A stretch of DNA of 64,000 nucleotides from Bondarzewia mesenterica (lineage: Eukaryota > Basidiomycota > Agaricomycetes > Russulales > Bondarzewiaceae), in assembly GCA_004802705.1 (NCBI GenBank), contig SGPL01000061.1:28944-92943 (forward strand). Reading direction: 5' to 3'. The translations under genes were made by a program, and so were the position numbers. Shown piece by piece: positions 22,437 through 33,500 of this stretch. Each line of letters opens with the position of its first letter. Position 1 is the stretch's first letter. The notes under the pieces are model-generated. The model saw only the letters and a list, made by a program, of their open reading frames with translations. It searched no databases and was not told the origin of the DNA.

Positions 22437-23370
22437 ATGTTCTCTTCTTCGTTAATTGCTCTTGTTCTTGCTGCCATCCCTTCGACTTTGGCCACTGTCT
22501 TCGTATGTCCGACAATATCTTTATGACCTTCGTCGCAACTGATGCATTTACTTTTGCGGTATCGTACAGACGACTTCGCCTGTCGCTACTACGTCCTGGG
22601 CCGCTGGCCAGTCGGTCACCGTGAGCTGGCAGGACGATAACACTTCGCCCACTATCGCGTCATTCGGTGCTGCCACGATTGGTGTCTATGCTGGCAGCGT
22701 TCAGCAGCAGGTGCGCTTATTTCCCTCGATCTGCTCATCTAATGGGTATTTACTTACAGGCTGTTTCTTCAGACCCTCCTTCAGCTCATTTCGAGCAGTG
22801 TCGATGTTTCGACCACCAGCTCCGTCCAGTTTACTCCTGACGGGAGCATCGGCCCTAATTCGGGCGATTAGTAGGTTTCTATATCTAACTTGGGCCAAAT
22901 CGCACCTCATTTCCTTTTATCCTAGCTTCATCCGTTTCGCGTCCCTTAACCTGAAGGACTCCACGAACTCCCAGTTCCCCGCCGAAGCTTTCTCCTCTAA
23001 ATTCACGTATGTTCTATCATCATGTATCACCATCTCACCTTTTCAATGTTTTTAACCATACTCTCTTATCTATAGTTTGACCGGCATGACTGGTACCTTC
23101 AACGCCACTGTGCAGTCCCAGATTAACGCTGCGGCGTCTGCCGCCTCTGGATCCTCGAGTTCCACCGCATCGGCCTCCGCTACGACCTCCGCTGCGACAA
23201 GCGCTTCTCACTCTTCTTCTGCCACGAGTAAGACTGCGTCGGTCTCTGCGTCGGCTAGCTCGACTGCCAAGGCGCAGACTGCTAATACGAGCGGTGCGGG
23301 CCGCGCTGTCGTCTCTGGCACGCTTGGCCTTGCCGTTGTCGCCGCTGCGGTCTCGAGTCTCTTCCTTTGA
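22437..23370 (+). CDS. KNH/Kre9-like secreted GPI-anchored wall protein (B)
   Basis: 226 residues from five exons: 22437-22502, 22570-22710, 22773-22870, 22926-23006, 23076-23370, all in phase. A signal peptide (MFSSSLIALVLAAIPSTLA) fills exon 1. The Kre9/Knh1-like domain reads TTSWAAGQSVTVSWQDD, ATIGVYAGSVQQQ, VQFTPDGSIGPNSGDYFIRF and ends near LTGMTGTF. It is followed by about 70 Ser/Ala/Thr residues and a GPI-signal-like C-terminus (GRAVVSGTLGLAVVAAAVSS). Unlike copy A it has no cysteines in the core domain and no frame problem. Both copies share the GPNS-Y signature and intron positions before FxxF, so they probably arose by duplication and inversion. Confidence 0.88.
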
Positions 23371-24668
23371 GTGACCCAGTGACGTCATGTCTCCGGTTAA
23401 TCTCCCTTCGCTGTCTCAGGTTTTGGCTTGCTTTGAATAAACTTTTTTTGCTTGGGCACTGGTTTGTTCTCCGCTTTTTTCTGGATAGTGTGAATATTCC
23501 GTGTTATGTTCCTGACCCGACCAGTCTTGTCGTAATGCCGCCATTCTTCGCGACAATGATACGATTCTGTTGTGATTAATCGGTGCTGCTATGCGATTGG
23601 CCTACCTTACACTCGTTTATAGACGGATCATGAAACAAATAAATGTCTTCTATAGTATACATGGTGTCCTGGCTTGTCTTCACAATTTTGCGAGATCCCA
23701 GGAGCTGGCCAAAACTGTCTCGTTTTCTTTGAATAACTTAGTTTGAGTCTTGGCAGATCTGGACATGGAGTTAATAGTCTCATACCAAGCCCTCAAGGCC
23801 TCAAGCCCGGAGGCCTTCAGCTTCAGGCCTCACGCGCGAGGCAGCGTTTTGAATCGAACCTAGGAGCTTGAGCTTGACCGGCACTGACTTGAAGGCTATT
23901 TATAGAATTTGAACAGTTAGTGCCGGACTGATGTCTCTTCGACTACGCTTCTGATTATGACTAGTCTCCTTTGCAGACCTCACACAGAAGACAATCGTTC
24001 TGTAGATTATGACCATGCTCGTTCGTGAGCCTTCTCCTTTTCTCCAACAGAATGCACCTAATCATGTAGTCTAGGATTTGCTGGATATATACTGTAACAA
24101 ATCAACTCGAACGAGTTCTACATAACGGTCACCATAGGATTCTATTAGGATGCGTGTCTAAACGCCTCGTTTCTGGAACCAGAATCTTCTATTTGACAGC
24201 CAGTGTGCCTCGGGACCGTTTTCTTGAGTTAAATGAACCATTGTGTCATCTCGCTGCCGTGCTGATTTATCCAAGCTGGCCCACAGGGATGAAGAGGTCG
24301 TGGCCAGTTGGTGATCGAATGTTGAAGTCGAACTGTTGATGTTCGAGCGCAACGGCGCCGTCGTGTCAAAATGCTACGAGGTCGGGAGCGTAAATCAGGA
24401 AGGAAGGAAAACGCGTATCATATGCTGAAGACGGCTTCCGGTTGGCCCGCAGTCGCATCATCTGACCCCTGTGAAGCGGTTCTGAACTCTCAGAGTGGTC
24501 CTCGTCCTTCCAGTTATGTCCTGCGGGGCGTTATCCTGGTAGAATGCGCTCCGGAGTCCCGCCCCGCGATCCGGTATAAAACCTGCAGAAGACGTACATG
24601 GGATTAGCGAAAGCTGTGGAACTTTTCCGTACTTGCCCTGCTCAGGATCACCGGTCCTCTTTCTGATA
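23371..24668. other. Intergenic region with small inverted repeats
   Basis: About 1.3 kb without a recognisable gene. Around 23796-23840 several overlapping AGGCCT-containing palindromes occur. At 23878-23888 and 23916-23926 an 11-bp inverted pair (CCGGCACTGAC / GTTAGTGCCGG, 10 of 11 paired) flanks a 27-nt AT-rich loop. A GGTTCGATTC-like box on the minus strand (about 23850) resembles a tRNA B box, but no cloverleaf can be drawn around it. Confidence 0.4.
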
Positions 24669-27451
24669 ATGACTGACGAGTTTAGTCAACGTGCTGCTGA
24701 TGTTCAGGTTCTCGACGAAGTCGACGCTGAGAAGGCTGATGCCGAGGTAAGCGAGGGCGCAAAGCCCAACGTGGAGGGCACACTCTACCAGTCGCAGCTG
24801 GGCGAAAAGTCGACTAGGAAGCACTTTTTCTCACCCCTCGATTCTACGGTCGCCGAAGCTGTTCATAAGGATGCTGAGGGTGTGCAGTATACCGAGAAGG
24901 AGGAGGTACGTTTCTCATACGTTTCCTTCTATTGCGGGACAAACTTTATTAATTGCGCGCGTATGCTCCGTTTTTATTGGCGTAGAGAGCTGTCAGACGG
25001 AAGATTGACAACCGCGTTTTGACATTGGTGATCTGCAGTTATATCTGTATGTTTTCGTCAAGATCGCGCGCAGGCTAAGGTCTGATGCGATTTTTTACCC
25101 GACAGTCAATCAGTTTGGTAAGCTGCAACCTCTCCATGACAATCGTTCATACTGACTTCCAACTCCACAGATCGCACGAATATGTTCGTAGATGACACAC
25201 TTTCTTTGCTATCATTGCTTGACTGTCCATTTATTTTCTTAGCGGTAATGCTCATGTCATCGCGGCCTTCAACGAGAACTACGTATGTATACGCCTCCCT
25301 GTCGGACTATCATTGCGGGTGGTGATGTCCGCTCTTTTAGGGGGTCATGAACAATAACAAATGGACGCTTGCTCTAAGTCTCTTTTATATTGGATATTGT
25401 ACGTCGATCGTCGCTCGCCAGAGCCTGGGACCAATGCTGGCTGATTTAAAACACTTGCTTTCTACTGGACAGGCCTTTTAGAAATGCCCGCGAATGGTCA
25501 GTGATGGAGACAATGGTCTTGGTGCACTTATTTGATGTTAATTTGCCTCCATGCTTCCGCAGTCCTCCAGAGAATTATCGGTGCCAATCGATTGTAAGCC
25601 TGAATTCCTAATTCTATTTTGGCCAAAGGAGCTGAAGTTCTGACGGAACTTATGTAGCTTCTTCATGTCGCTGACCTTCTGGGGTCTGGCTTCCCTCTCG
25701 TTTGTCTATGCGAAGGGATATCCTGCGTTGCTGGTCCTTCGGTAAGCATGCCTTTGTCAACCTGAGTGATATTATGGGGCTGATAATAGCTTTTCCTCAG
25801 AATTCTACTTGGCATTGGTGAGGCCGGCTATTATGCCGGGATGATCTACTACCTCTCATTCTGGTACAGAAGGTACATATAGATGCGGATACTTATGTCC
25901 GACTGCGTGATCCTTGACTCACATATCTTGATGGACAGGCGAGAACTAGCGACTCGTATTAGGTTAGCATTTAGACGTAGTTTGAAGATCATTAGCGCAT
26001 AGCCTGACCTGTTCTCAGTCTTTGCATGACTGGAACACTTCCTGGTGCTATCGGAGTATGCTAGTGTTATCATTCTATTTCATCTTATGTCCTTCATATT
26101 TTATTGCGTAGGGTTTATTGGCCTTTGGTCTGGTCCGAGCGCACACATCCGTCCTCAAGGGGTGAGTGATTTACTTGGTTTGTTATATATATAAACGTAC
26201 TCAATAATTGTCGTAGCTGGCAATTTTTGTTTTTAGTAAGTATGCCATCGATTGAACACACTCATGTTAAGTCTGACGATCGAAACTTGGTGCGACAATT
26301 ATAGATCGAAGCTATTCCAGACCTCATCATGGCTTTGATGATTTTGCTCTTCCTTCCCTCGTTTCCGTTTTCGGCCACTTTTTTTGAGTGCCAGGGAGAG
26401 AGCAATTGCGCAGGCCCGCCTTAACCGTGATCATAAACCACAGTCCCATGGTGGCATGAATGGATGGCAAGGCTTCAAAGCCATCGTCACGGATATCAAT
26501 GCTTGGTTACTGATGGCCATCTACGCGACTTGTAAGTTTCTCTTCCCTCCGTGCCTGCTGGATTGACCGACGGGGTACTTTCCGATGCAGTCAACGTCGG
26601 TGTCGCCACTATCTCCTATTTTCTGCCAACGGTAATTCTCATATCCAACCCCCCTCCCTCGAAACTTCTTTTGACACAATGTCAAATAGCTCATCAAGGA
26701 ACTTGGCTTCACTTCTATCCAAGCTCAAGGATTGACCGTCGCGCCTTACCTTGTTGGCTGGTTCATGGTCTTCTTACAAGCCTGGAACTCCGACCGCATC
26801 CGCGATCGTGGCTGGCATATCATGGCCTCTACCTTTATTTCTTTCGTCGGATACCTCATTCTGGCTACTACAGTCCAGAGGAGTGTGGGTGCCTCGTACT
26901 TCGCTCTTTTCCTCGTCGTTGGTGGGAATTATAGTCTGTTCCCCTTGGTGATGTGAGTGTTACTTCTGGATGCTTGTGTGAGGAAGGACCATTTTGATTT
27001 CGTTTGAATCCTACAGGAGCTGGGCGGCGAACACGTTCTCGCCTACGTCCAAAAGAGGTGTTGGGACGGCCTTCATCGTCTCAATTTCTAACTGCGTGTC
27101 TATGTGCGTACTGCATGCAATACCTAAACATCCATTATCTTACTGTCTTGTTCTCAGTGCTTCCCCCCAAATTTATTTTGATTCCGAGGACAGCTACCGC
27201 AAGGGCCACGCCATCTCGGCAGCGTACGCTCCTCCGCACAATTTGTGCTCCTAAGGCATACTGATGTATTTTGAATAAAATTTAGATGCCTCTTCATGTC
27301 CTTCGTATGCGCTTTTATTCTGCGTACACGCCTGTCTACGAAGAATAAGAGTAACAAGGAGAAAGTGGCTGCTTTGGAGGAGGAAGGCAAACTTGAGGAG
27401 GCATCGGGTGAGCTCAACGACCACGATCCTCGCTATGTCTACATGACTTGA
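24669..27451 (+). CDS. MFS transporter, allantoate permease (DAL5)-type anion:cation symporter
   Basis: Plasma-membrane transporter of the fungal family that takes up allantoate, nicotinate, pantothenate, biotin and similar organic anions by proton symport. The coding sequence is cut by about a dozen short introns. Order: acidic cytosolic N-terminus (MTDEFSQRAADVQVLDEVD), RRKIDNRVLTLVICSYI, then the family motif after TM1, NQFDRTNxGNAHVIAAFNE. TM2-TM6 follow (LALSLFYIGY, LLEMPANVLQRIIGANR, VLRILLGIGEAGYYAGM, YLSFWYRRRELATRISL, GWQFLFLIEAIPDL). After a cytosolic loop (QSHGGMNGWQGFKAIVTD) come TM7-TM12 (ISYFLPTLIKELGF, QGLTVAPYLVGWFMVF, SWAANTFSPTSKRGVGTAF). The charged C-tail ends HDPRYVYMT. 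The substrate cannot be told from sequence. Confidence 0.85.
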
Positions 27452-27679
27452 AATGTATCCGCGTTTGCAAACTGCATCAATATTGTACGAACTTACGAAC
27501 TATGATGGATGTTGTGTATGATGTTTCTTGCGAATTGTTGCGACTCTCTCAATTAATTTTCCCACGCTGCGCTTGACCGGCCCGGACAGAGTGAACCAGT
27601 ACACTGCATCCTGTTATAGAGTTGTACTTGTAAGAAGCCTTTGTCTTTACTCTCGGGGTTTCTGCTTGATCATCTATCC

Positions 27680-29382
27680 ATGGATTCCAACAATCCGAAA
27701 ACAAAACCCAAGGAAAAACGCCAAGCCCCCTCAAAACCCAGCGGTCATGAACGTCTGAAGACGATCGTGCGGAGACTACCGCCCAATTTGCCGGAGGATA
27801 TATTCTGGCAGAGTGTGCAGAACTGGGTTACGGACGATACTGCAAGCTGGAAGATCTTCTATCCAGGAAAGCTGAGGAAGAAGTACGTCAATTATCAAAC
27901 GTATGTGTTTGTGATTGTCTTCATGCACAGGCGCGTGCGACGGCGTGTAGATTGAACAAGGAGAATGTCCCTTCTCGAGCATACATCGCCTTCAAGAACG
28001 AGGAATTACTGGCTGATTTCAGTCGGGAGTACGATGGGCATATATTCAGGGATAAATCCGGTCCGCATGACTCGCCATCTTCTGGCATACGGAAGCTGAG
28101 TTGATGTATCTACAGGGAACGAGTTCCAAGTGGTAGTCGAGTTCGCACCATATCAAAAGGTGCCATCGGAGAAGAAGAAGGCGGATAGTAGAACTGGGAC
28201 AATTGAAAAAGGTATGATGCACTGTTGCTCTTGCCGTAATGTCACGATCGTTAAGACCGAGGGATCACAGATGAAGACTACATTTCTTTCATGAAATTGT
28301 TGGAAACAGAAAGCGCGAAGCCTCATGATACAGAGCAACTTCTTGAAACCCTTAGTGAGCTCCTCGACTATGTCGGATTTGGACGAGGCGGATTGATGTA
28401 TAATCCTACAGTCGCATCTACCCAACCGGCGCCTATGCCGAAATCGACCCCTCTCCTTGAAGCCATCAAGGCTGAGAAGAGCGCACAGAAAGACAAAGAA
28501 GCAATCCTTCGGAACCATCCTCATTACAAGGATGTAGCATCCTCGTCCGCCTCATCCAAGAAAGATGAGTCAAAGAAGAAGGGCGGTGCCCCTACCAGTG
28601 TGAAACCGGTCGAGACCCAGTCTGCAAGTAGCAAGAAAGGGTCGAAGAAGGCCGCTGCGGCCGCGCAGAAACAAACTGCCTTATCTTCTACCTCACAGTT
28701 GAAGAATGGGGGCGCTTCCATAGCGACTGCAGCCGCCTCTATCACTAAGGCTGCTCAGCCGCCCTCGACGAAAAGTAACAAAGGTGAGCGACAGCAAAGT
28801 CAGACGCAATCTCAAGAGCCGCAGCTTCTCAAACGTCCCGTTACTCCAGCCTCTACTACTTCAATCCCCGTTCCTCCCACCCCAACTTCTGCACCCACAG
28901 AGACACTTCCTTCTGGTTCCGCGGGCGCGGGTGGTCGAAGATCGCGTCCTGTCCTTGGTTTGGCATCCCGACAATTTGAAGCGGCTCTAAGCGGGGCAGG
29001 GGTGTCGAAAACCAAGCGCGAGCGGGCGGCTGATAGGGAAAAGGACAAGGACAAAGGAAAGGAAAGCCGAGGAGCTGCAGTTGCGGGTGAGGATGGCGGA
29101 AAGGGAAAGGAACGGGAACGAAGGCATGAGGATAAGACAGTTGGTAAGGCGGCGAGGCAAGCCAAAGCTGAGGCAGGTGCAAGTGCCGTAATTGTGCCTG
29201 CGATATTGCAGAGGGATGGACAACAACAACAGGTAGCTCCGAAGATATTGACTAGATCTGCAGAGGCAGAGGGGAGCGCTGTGACTCCTACTTCCGTTAC
29301 CGAGACGATGAGAGGGCGTGGACACGCCAAATCGCGTGGAAGGGGCAGGGGACGGGGAAAGGAAGCGACCAGAGGTGGTTGA
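27680..29382 (+). CDS. UPF3: Nonsense-mediated mRNA decay factor UPF3
   Basis: Smg4/UPF3-family protein that bridges exon-junction or termination complexes to UPF2 in mRNA surveillance. Exons: 27680-27882, 27951-28060, 28116-28211, 28271-29382, all in phase. The UPF3 RNP-like domain occupies the first ~170 residues: KTIVRRLPPNLPEDIFWQSV, WKIFYPGKLRKKLNKENVPS, RAYIAFKNEELLADFSREYD and GHIFRDKSGNEFQVVVEFAP. Next comes YQKVPSEKKKADSRTGTIEK and the DEDYISFMKLLE box. The remaining ~330 residues are low-complexity, rich in Lys, Ser, Ala and Gln, and end in a Gly/Arg cluster (RGRGRGRGKEATRGG) that may bind RNA. The start is the first ATG in frame with the domain; an upstream frame continues but lacks family resemblance. 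Confidence 0.92.
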
Positions 29383-29518
29383 GTGGGAGAAACGGCATGT
29401 CTTTTTCCGTTTATACGTATTGACCATTCACATGTTGACCTTGTTTCTATAGCTAGTTTTATTCGAGTCAGTAACTGAGACTCTGCGAGCCCTCACCAGT
29501 CCTGCGCGTATGGGATGA

Positions 29519-29945
29519 CTACGCTGTATCCCCCCTGCGCCGCAACATGCTCAGGTCCTCATCGTCGTCTTTAGTACGGTTCTCTTGCTGCTCTCTGCTA
29601 TATCGATTTCCCAATGGATGGAGCTGCATGTATTCCCTACATATCCTCTTTGAGCATGTGCCTCCCAGGTCAAGTTAGCATCCGTACAATTATACAATTC
29701 ACACATGTTCCTTTAGCGCTGAACTGGTCATTGATGATGGATTTTCGTTACCATGACATGCGTATGCAGTAGTCAAATAAGTATCAGTTTGCCGTGGCAC
29801 CTGCCAGCTCCCTGAGCAGTGAGTCGTACAAGTCAGTCGCTGCGCAAAATGTTGGATCGTGTGGCTCGGCTGTTGCCGGCTTTCGGATGATGAAATTTTG
29901 AACAGCGCTCGAGTATAGAAAATTTGGTTTTGTCGACGATTTCAT
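29519..29945 (-). CDS. Unrecognised 87-residue protein, three exons with a 14-nt microexon
   Basis: I do not recognise the family. Three exons on the minus strand join in frame: 29801-29945, 29705-29718 (14 nt) and 29519-29623; 264 nt, 87 residues. Introns are GTGCCA...TTCAG (82 bp) and GTGTGA...GCAG (81 bp); the second contains a GCTAAC branch-site consensus. The product begins MKSSTKPNFLYSSAVQNFII, continues CAATDLYDSLLRELAALKEH (amphipathic-helix-like) and LHPLGNRYSREQQENRTK, and ends in an acidic patch DDDED and LRRRGDTA. It lies tail to tail with UPF3, 137 bp between stops. The chain of phases and the helix continuing smoothly across the microexon support a real gene; each exon alone is too short to stand out. 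Confidence 0.5.
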
Positions 29946-30567
29946 CTCTGTGCCCTTTTTCAGTTCATTCGTCTGCTTGTTTTAACCTGCTTGAAACGTG
30001 TAACTTTCACTTCCAGTTTGCAGGCATACATTGCTATATCCTGGGTGCGTTCTTCTATTTCATGTGTCTTTTCTCCTTCTCGACTCTTCAAAAGTTTCAA
30101 TGATGAATCCAAATTCACAAATATCAAGCTCAACAGTCTTATGGACATCGTGCCCATCTGCTGACTTCATTCTGCAATCCTGATTTTCCTTGTTTTCTAT
30201 CTCTTCTCCTACATTTCCGCTGTGGGCGAATGTTGTGCTTACCAAAAGTATTTGATAGGTTGAAGAACTCCGGAGAATGTTGGCGTTGGACTGCACGATT
30301 TGTTATGTATCACCGTGATTGTAATACACGTCAATTCAGTACCTATCACTATCCCAGGCTATTGTCGCTCAATCTGAAAACAATCCGCCTCGGTCCCAGA
30401 ACTATGCTGCGGTTATGATAAGGAGTCGTTTACTGACTATCGCATGTCTTGACCATTGCCCTCAACGTGATTGAAAGACGTGACCATGGCATCGTATTCA
30501 AAGCATCTCATAGAATTGAGGCATACCAAGCGCCAAGAAGTAAAACAAGACACCCAAGACCGAACTC
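29946..30567. other. Intergenic region upstream of the 87-residue gene
   Basis: About 620 bp between the start of the small gene and the tyrosinase stop, both on the minus strand. No gene recognised; short minus-strand frames here have no domain. Confidence 0.4.
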
Positions 30568-32228
30568 TCACTCGTATATATAGCATAAAATCCCGCTTGT
30601 CGTGTCAAACACGTCGTGAATGGTTGCTTGGGGGAACATTCCGTCAGCCGGCATCTTTGAATTTAGCTGCACGAAGAAAGTTTGACGTTGAGAAAGAGAG
30701 ACTGGGAAAGAGGGGAGACATACATCCAGGAAGGGCGGGGCGCCATTAGGATACTCGTTATAGTACGTCACGTTGTCCATTGCTTGCACCGAGCCGCCGA
30801 AGAAAGACCAGAAATTGGATGTGCTCTTGTGCTGCCAGTCGTACCAGACCTTATCGACCATCTGAAAACATATGCATATGAGACTTGCTGAAAATGGAAA
30901 ACAGAGAGGTACGCACGGCATGGTGCATCCAGAACAGCGGCTCTGATAGAGCGAATAAGAAGAAAGTTGAGCTTGGCATTTATCGCGAATCATAGGTGTA
31001 AACGCGATGGACATACCGTTCGGTGACCAGGTGGGTCCTGGGGTGCAATTTGAGGGTGCATTTTTAGGACATGTGCCTGCCAGATCCCTATGCGTAGAGC
31101 GTCTAGTCGGGCCCCTAGTATTTGGAAGTAGTACGTACCCTCCCATGATCTCATGGACGGCGCCATGCGCGCCCTGTATTTACCGTCAGTCATGTGCCCT
31201 CACTATAACAAGCAAGGCGTAACAAGTCGCAAGAAAGTGTGCGTCGAAAGAGTGTGAAGGAAGAGGAAAACCCACGGCTGACTTACTTCGAATGACTCAA
31301 AATATGCCTGGAACCCCCTGTAATCACCCGCGAACCCGTTGATGAGCTTAAAAACTTCTGCAGGCGTGAATGAGGTGTTGGCAAACTTGGCAGGATCAGG
31401 GAAAAAACCCGATAACACCGGTGGTACATCGAGGTAGGGTTGCAGCGTGAAGTTACGGCGAAGAGTATGCGGTGAAGGGTATGATAGGTACAGGTCACGG
31501 AACCCGCCATCAGGGACTTGGAAATCATTCGCTGGATCGCCCCAACCACCTAATCCGCTCTTGGGGTCGGAGTCTTTCCAGAAGTCAGAGTTGTAGAAAT
31601 CAGACGAGTCTGTGGGTCGCCAGCAATAAGGCATAACTGTATGGAGAAAAGGTAAGGGGTGACGATACCTAAGGCCCAGTTCCAATATGGTGAGGACCCG
31701 GTGTAACCGCATTTCTCTTTGAGCGCTCTCTCGTGAACGGCGACAAACCACCTATGCCAAGGAAGGAAGAGACCCGTAAAGTGGACCTCATTCCATGTCT
31801 CAGTCCAAGACAACATCATCGTATTGTGGAGGGCACTCACTATAACGTTCAGATCCATATGTATGTAGACAGTATCTGCACATCAGGATGAGCTTCATCG
31901 CCATAGAAAGTGCAGAAAACCCATTTTCCGTCATAGAAAGAACCTGACGCGTTCACAGGTGGGACCATAGAGATCGATTTGTTCACGGTAGGTGTCAAGT
32001 TGGTGTCGTGAGGCAGATGCGAAAGGCACTAGAAATTCCGTCATCATGAGCTGTTCTATGGACTAAGACTTGAGATGCTCACCTTCACGGCAGAAATCCA
32101 TTCGGCTCTCTCGTTGCAGTCATCTGCCTCCATTCCCTACGAACCGAAGGATGAGTGCATGCCGCTAGGGCACCGACTATATAGAGCAATGCACTAATAG
32201 AGCCAAGAGCGATAGCTCTGAAATACAT
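30568..32228 (-). CDS. Secreted tyrosinase-like copper oxidase
   Basis: Type-3 copper enzyme of the short (~330-residue) fungal tyrosinase-like class that oxidises phenols. Minus strand, about nine exons. N-terminus MYFRAIALGSISALLYIVGA is a signal peptide, then CTHPSVRREWRQM. Copper A ligands: His in VYIHMDLNV, His in VHFTGLF, His in LPWHRWF. Then GSSPYWNWAL, FPDPAKFANTSFTPAEVF. Copper B: the pair in GAHGAVHEIMGG, and EPLFWMHHAMVDKVWYDWQ. The end is PADGMFPQATIHDVFDTTSG then LCYIYE. One intron, between DLNVI and VHFTG (54 nt), has no stop and adds 18 false residues if left in. One base seems missing near 32110-32114; past it the other frame gives ERAEWISAVK, as expected for the family. All six copper histidines are present, so I treat it as functional. 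Confidence 0.87.
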
Positions 32229-33500
32229 GGTAATCGCAACTGAGCTTGGAGACGAGTAAAAGTGGTAGACTACCTTCAAGAGCAAAACAGCCTCGTTTAA
32301 ATGAGATAGTGGGACCCTGCGGTTCACGCATCGGCAGCGCCTGATGCGGGGGCGAATNCGATTTCTGGGTTTGCACGTTCCTGTGGACAGGCGCTGGATA
32401 ATCAGCAAGGGGGGAAAATCTCCGTGCATCGGTATTCATGCAGCTCACGCGAGTCGTACAAAAAGGGGTAAGACACAGTACAGATGATCAAGGCGGACGA
32501 TGATTGGATCCAACAGCATAAGACGAGTAGGATGGGCACCAGCTAGCCATATACTGTATATGCACGCATACATACGCACCGTATTCCGCGAAGTCGCGCA
32601 AGAAGCTGGAAAGGCAGCTCCAATGCATGCTTCCGTTTCTTGGCAGATAGTGAGATGCAACCATAAAGCACAGAACATGTCTCACTCACATCAACCTTGA
32701 ATATTGAATGCTCGCAATCCGCCCAAAAGATGGGAAAGGCCGTGATCGCTGATCACCGCCGCTGTAGTTTGAACCTCCACTCGTAACAGAAGAACTAGGA
32801 CTTTAGGTGCAGGGCTTCGTACACATACCAGAGCTTCAACCGCTGCCTCGTTCTTTCCAGAGGCCAACAACAGAAATCCGGGGCTTTCATTTTGATGTTG
32901 TGCCGACTCGGCGGAATCTGCTGGGACTGGTAGGCGCACAAAAAGAAGGCTAGTTGATAATAAGGACACTCACATGCACAAATAGTTCCGTCAAATCAGA
33001 TGCGATGTCGCGGATCGTGAAATGCATGAGACGAGATACTTAATTTTCGTCATTTAGGGAATGTGATTATGGCGTGATACAGACCAATCGGATGGAAGAA
33101 TTGAAAGAGAACAAGGATTGGGGAGTGACAAGAGGGGAAAGGGGTGTCTGGGGCCAACGCATGACTGCGGACCTCTTACAGACGGCCTTCCCAGTAACTC
33201 TCCCGAACTCGGTGAGTTTCACTAGAGCTTCAACATTGTATAGCTTTCGCGGGTTCGAGTAGAAATGCAGACTATATGCGTGCATTATAAGACGGTCGGT
33301 CATCACCATGATTACCTGTGAAGACCAAAAGCGCATGCTCACCTGTCTCGGAGGAATCAGAGCACTTGTCGCATTGACCTGCGCATAGGTTGATGTTGAC
33401 CAGCACAAACATCAAGAAGGAAATATAGATTACAATGATAGTGAAATTGAAGTCCACAGAAAATACACAATACAAAACCAAACGAAAAATATGAAGCGAT
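32229..33500. other. Intergenic region between tyrosinase and SYF2
   Basis: About 1.27 kb. Minus-strand segments at 32691-32969 (TSLLFVRLPVPADSAESAQH, then FLLLASGKNEAAVEAL) and 33090-33330 read somewhat protein-like, but I could not join them into a phased gene with good splice sites or match a family. I leave them uncalled. One N is at about 32358. Confidence 0.3.

Noticed and set aside
28812..29330. 172-codon minus-strand open frame
   Set aside because: Antisense to the low-complexity part of UPF3; its Ser/Pro/Leu-rich content is a mirror of the sense strand.
31550..31858. Extra histidine-containing segment (ALHNTMMLSWTETW) as part of the tyrosinase copper site
   Set aside because: It is a stop-free 54-nt intron; the copper-A histidines are complete without it.
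32691..32969. Minus-strand 92-codon frame with a protein-like segment
   Set aside because: Could not be joined to neighbouring exons in phase and matches no family I know; left as unannotated.
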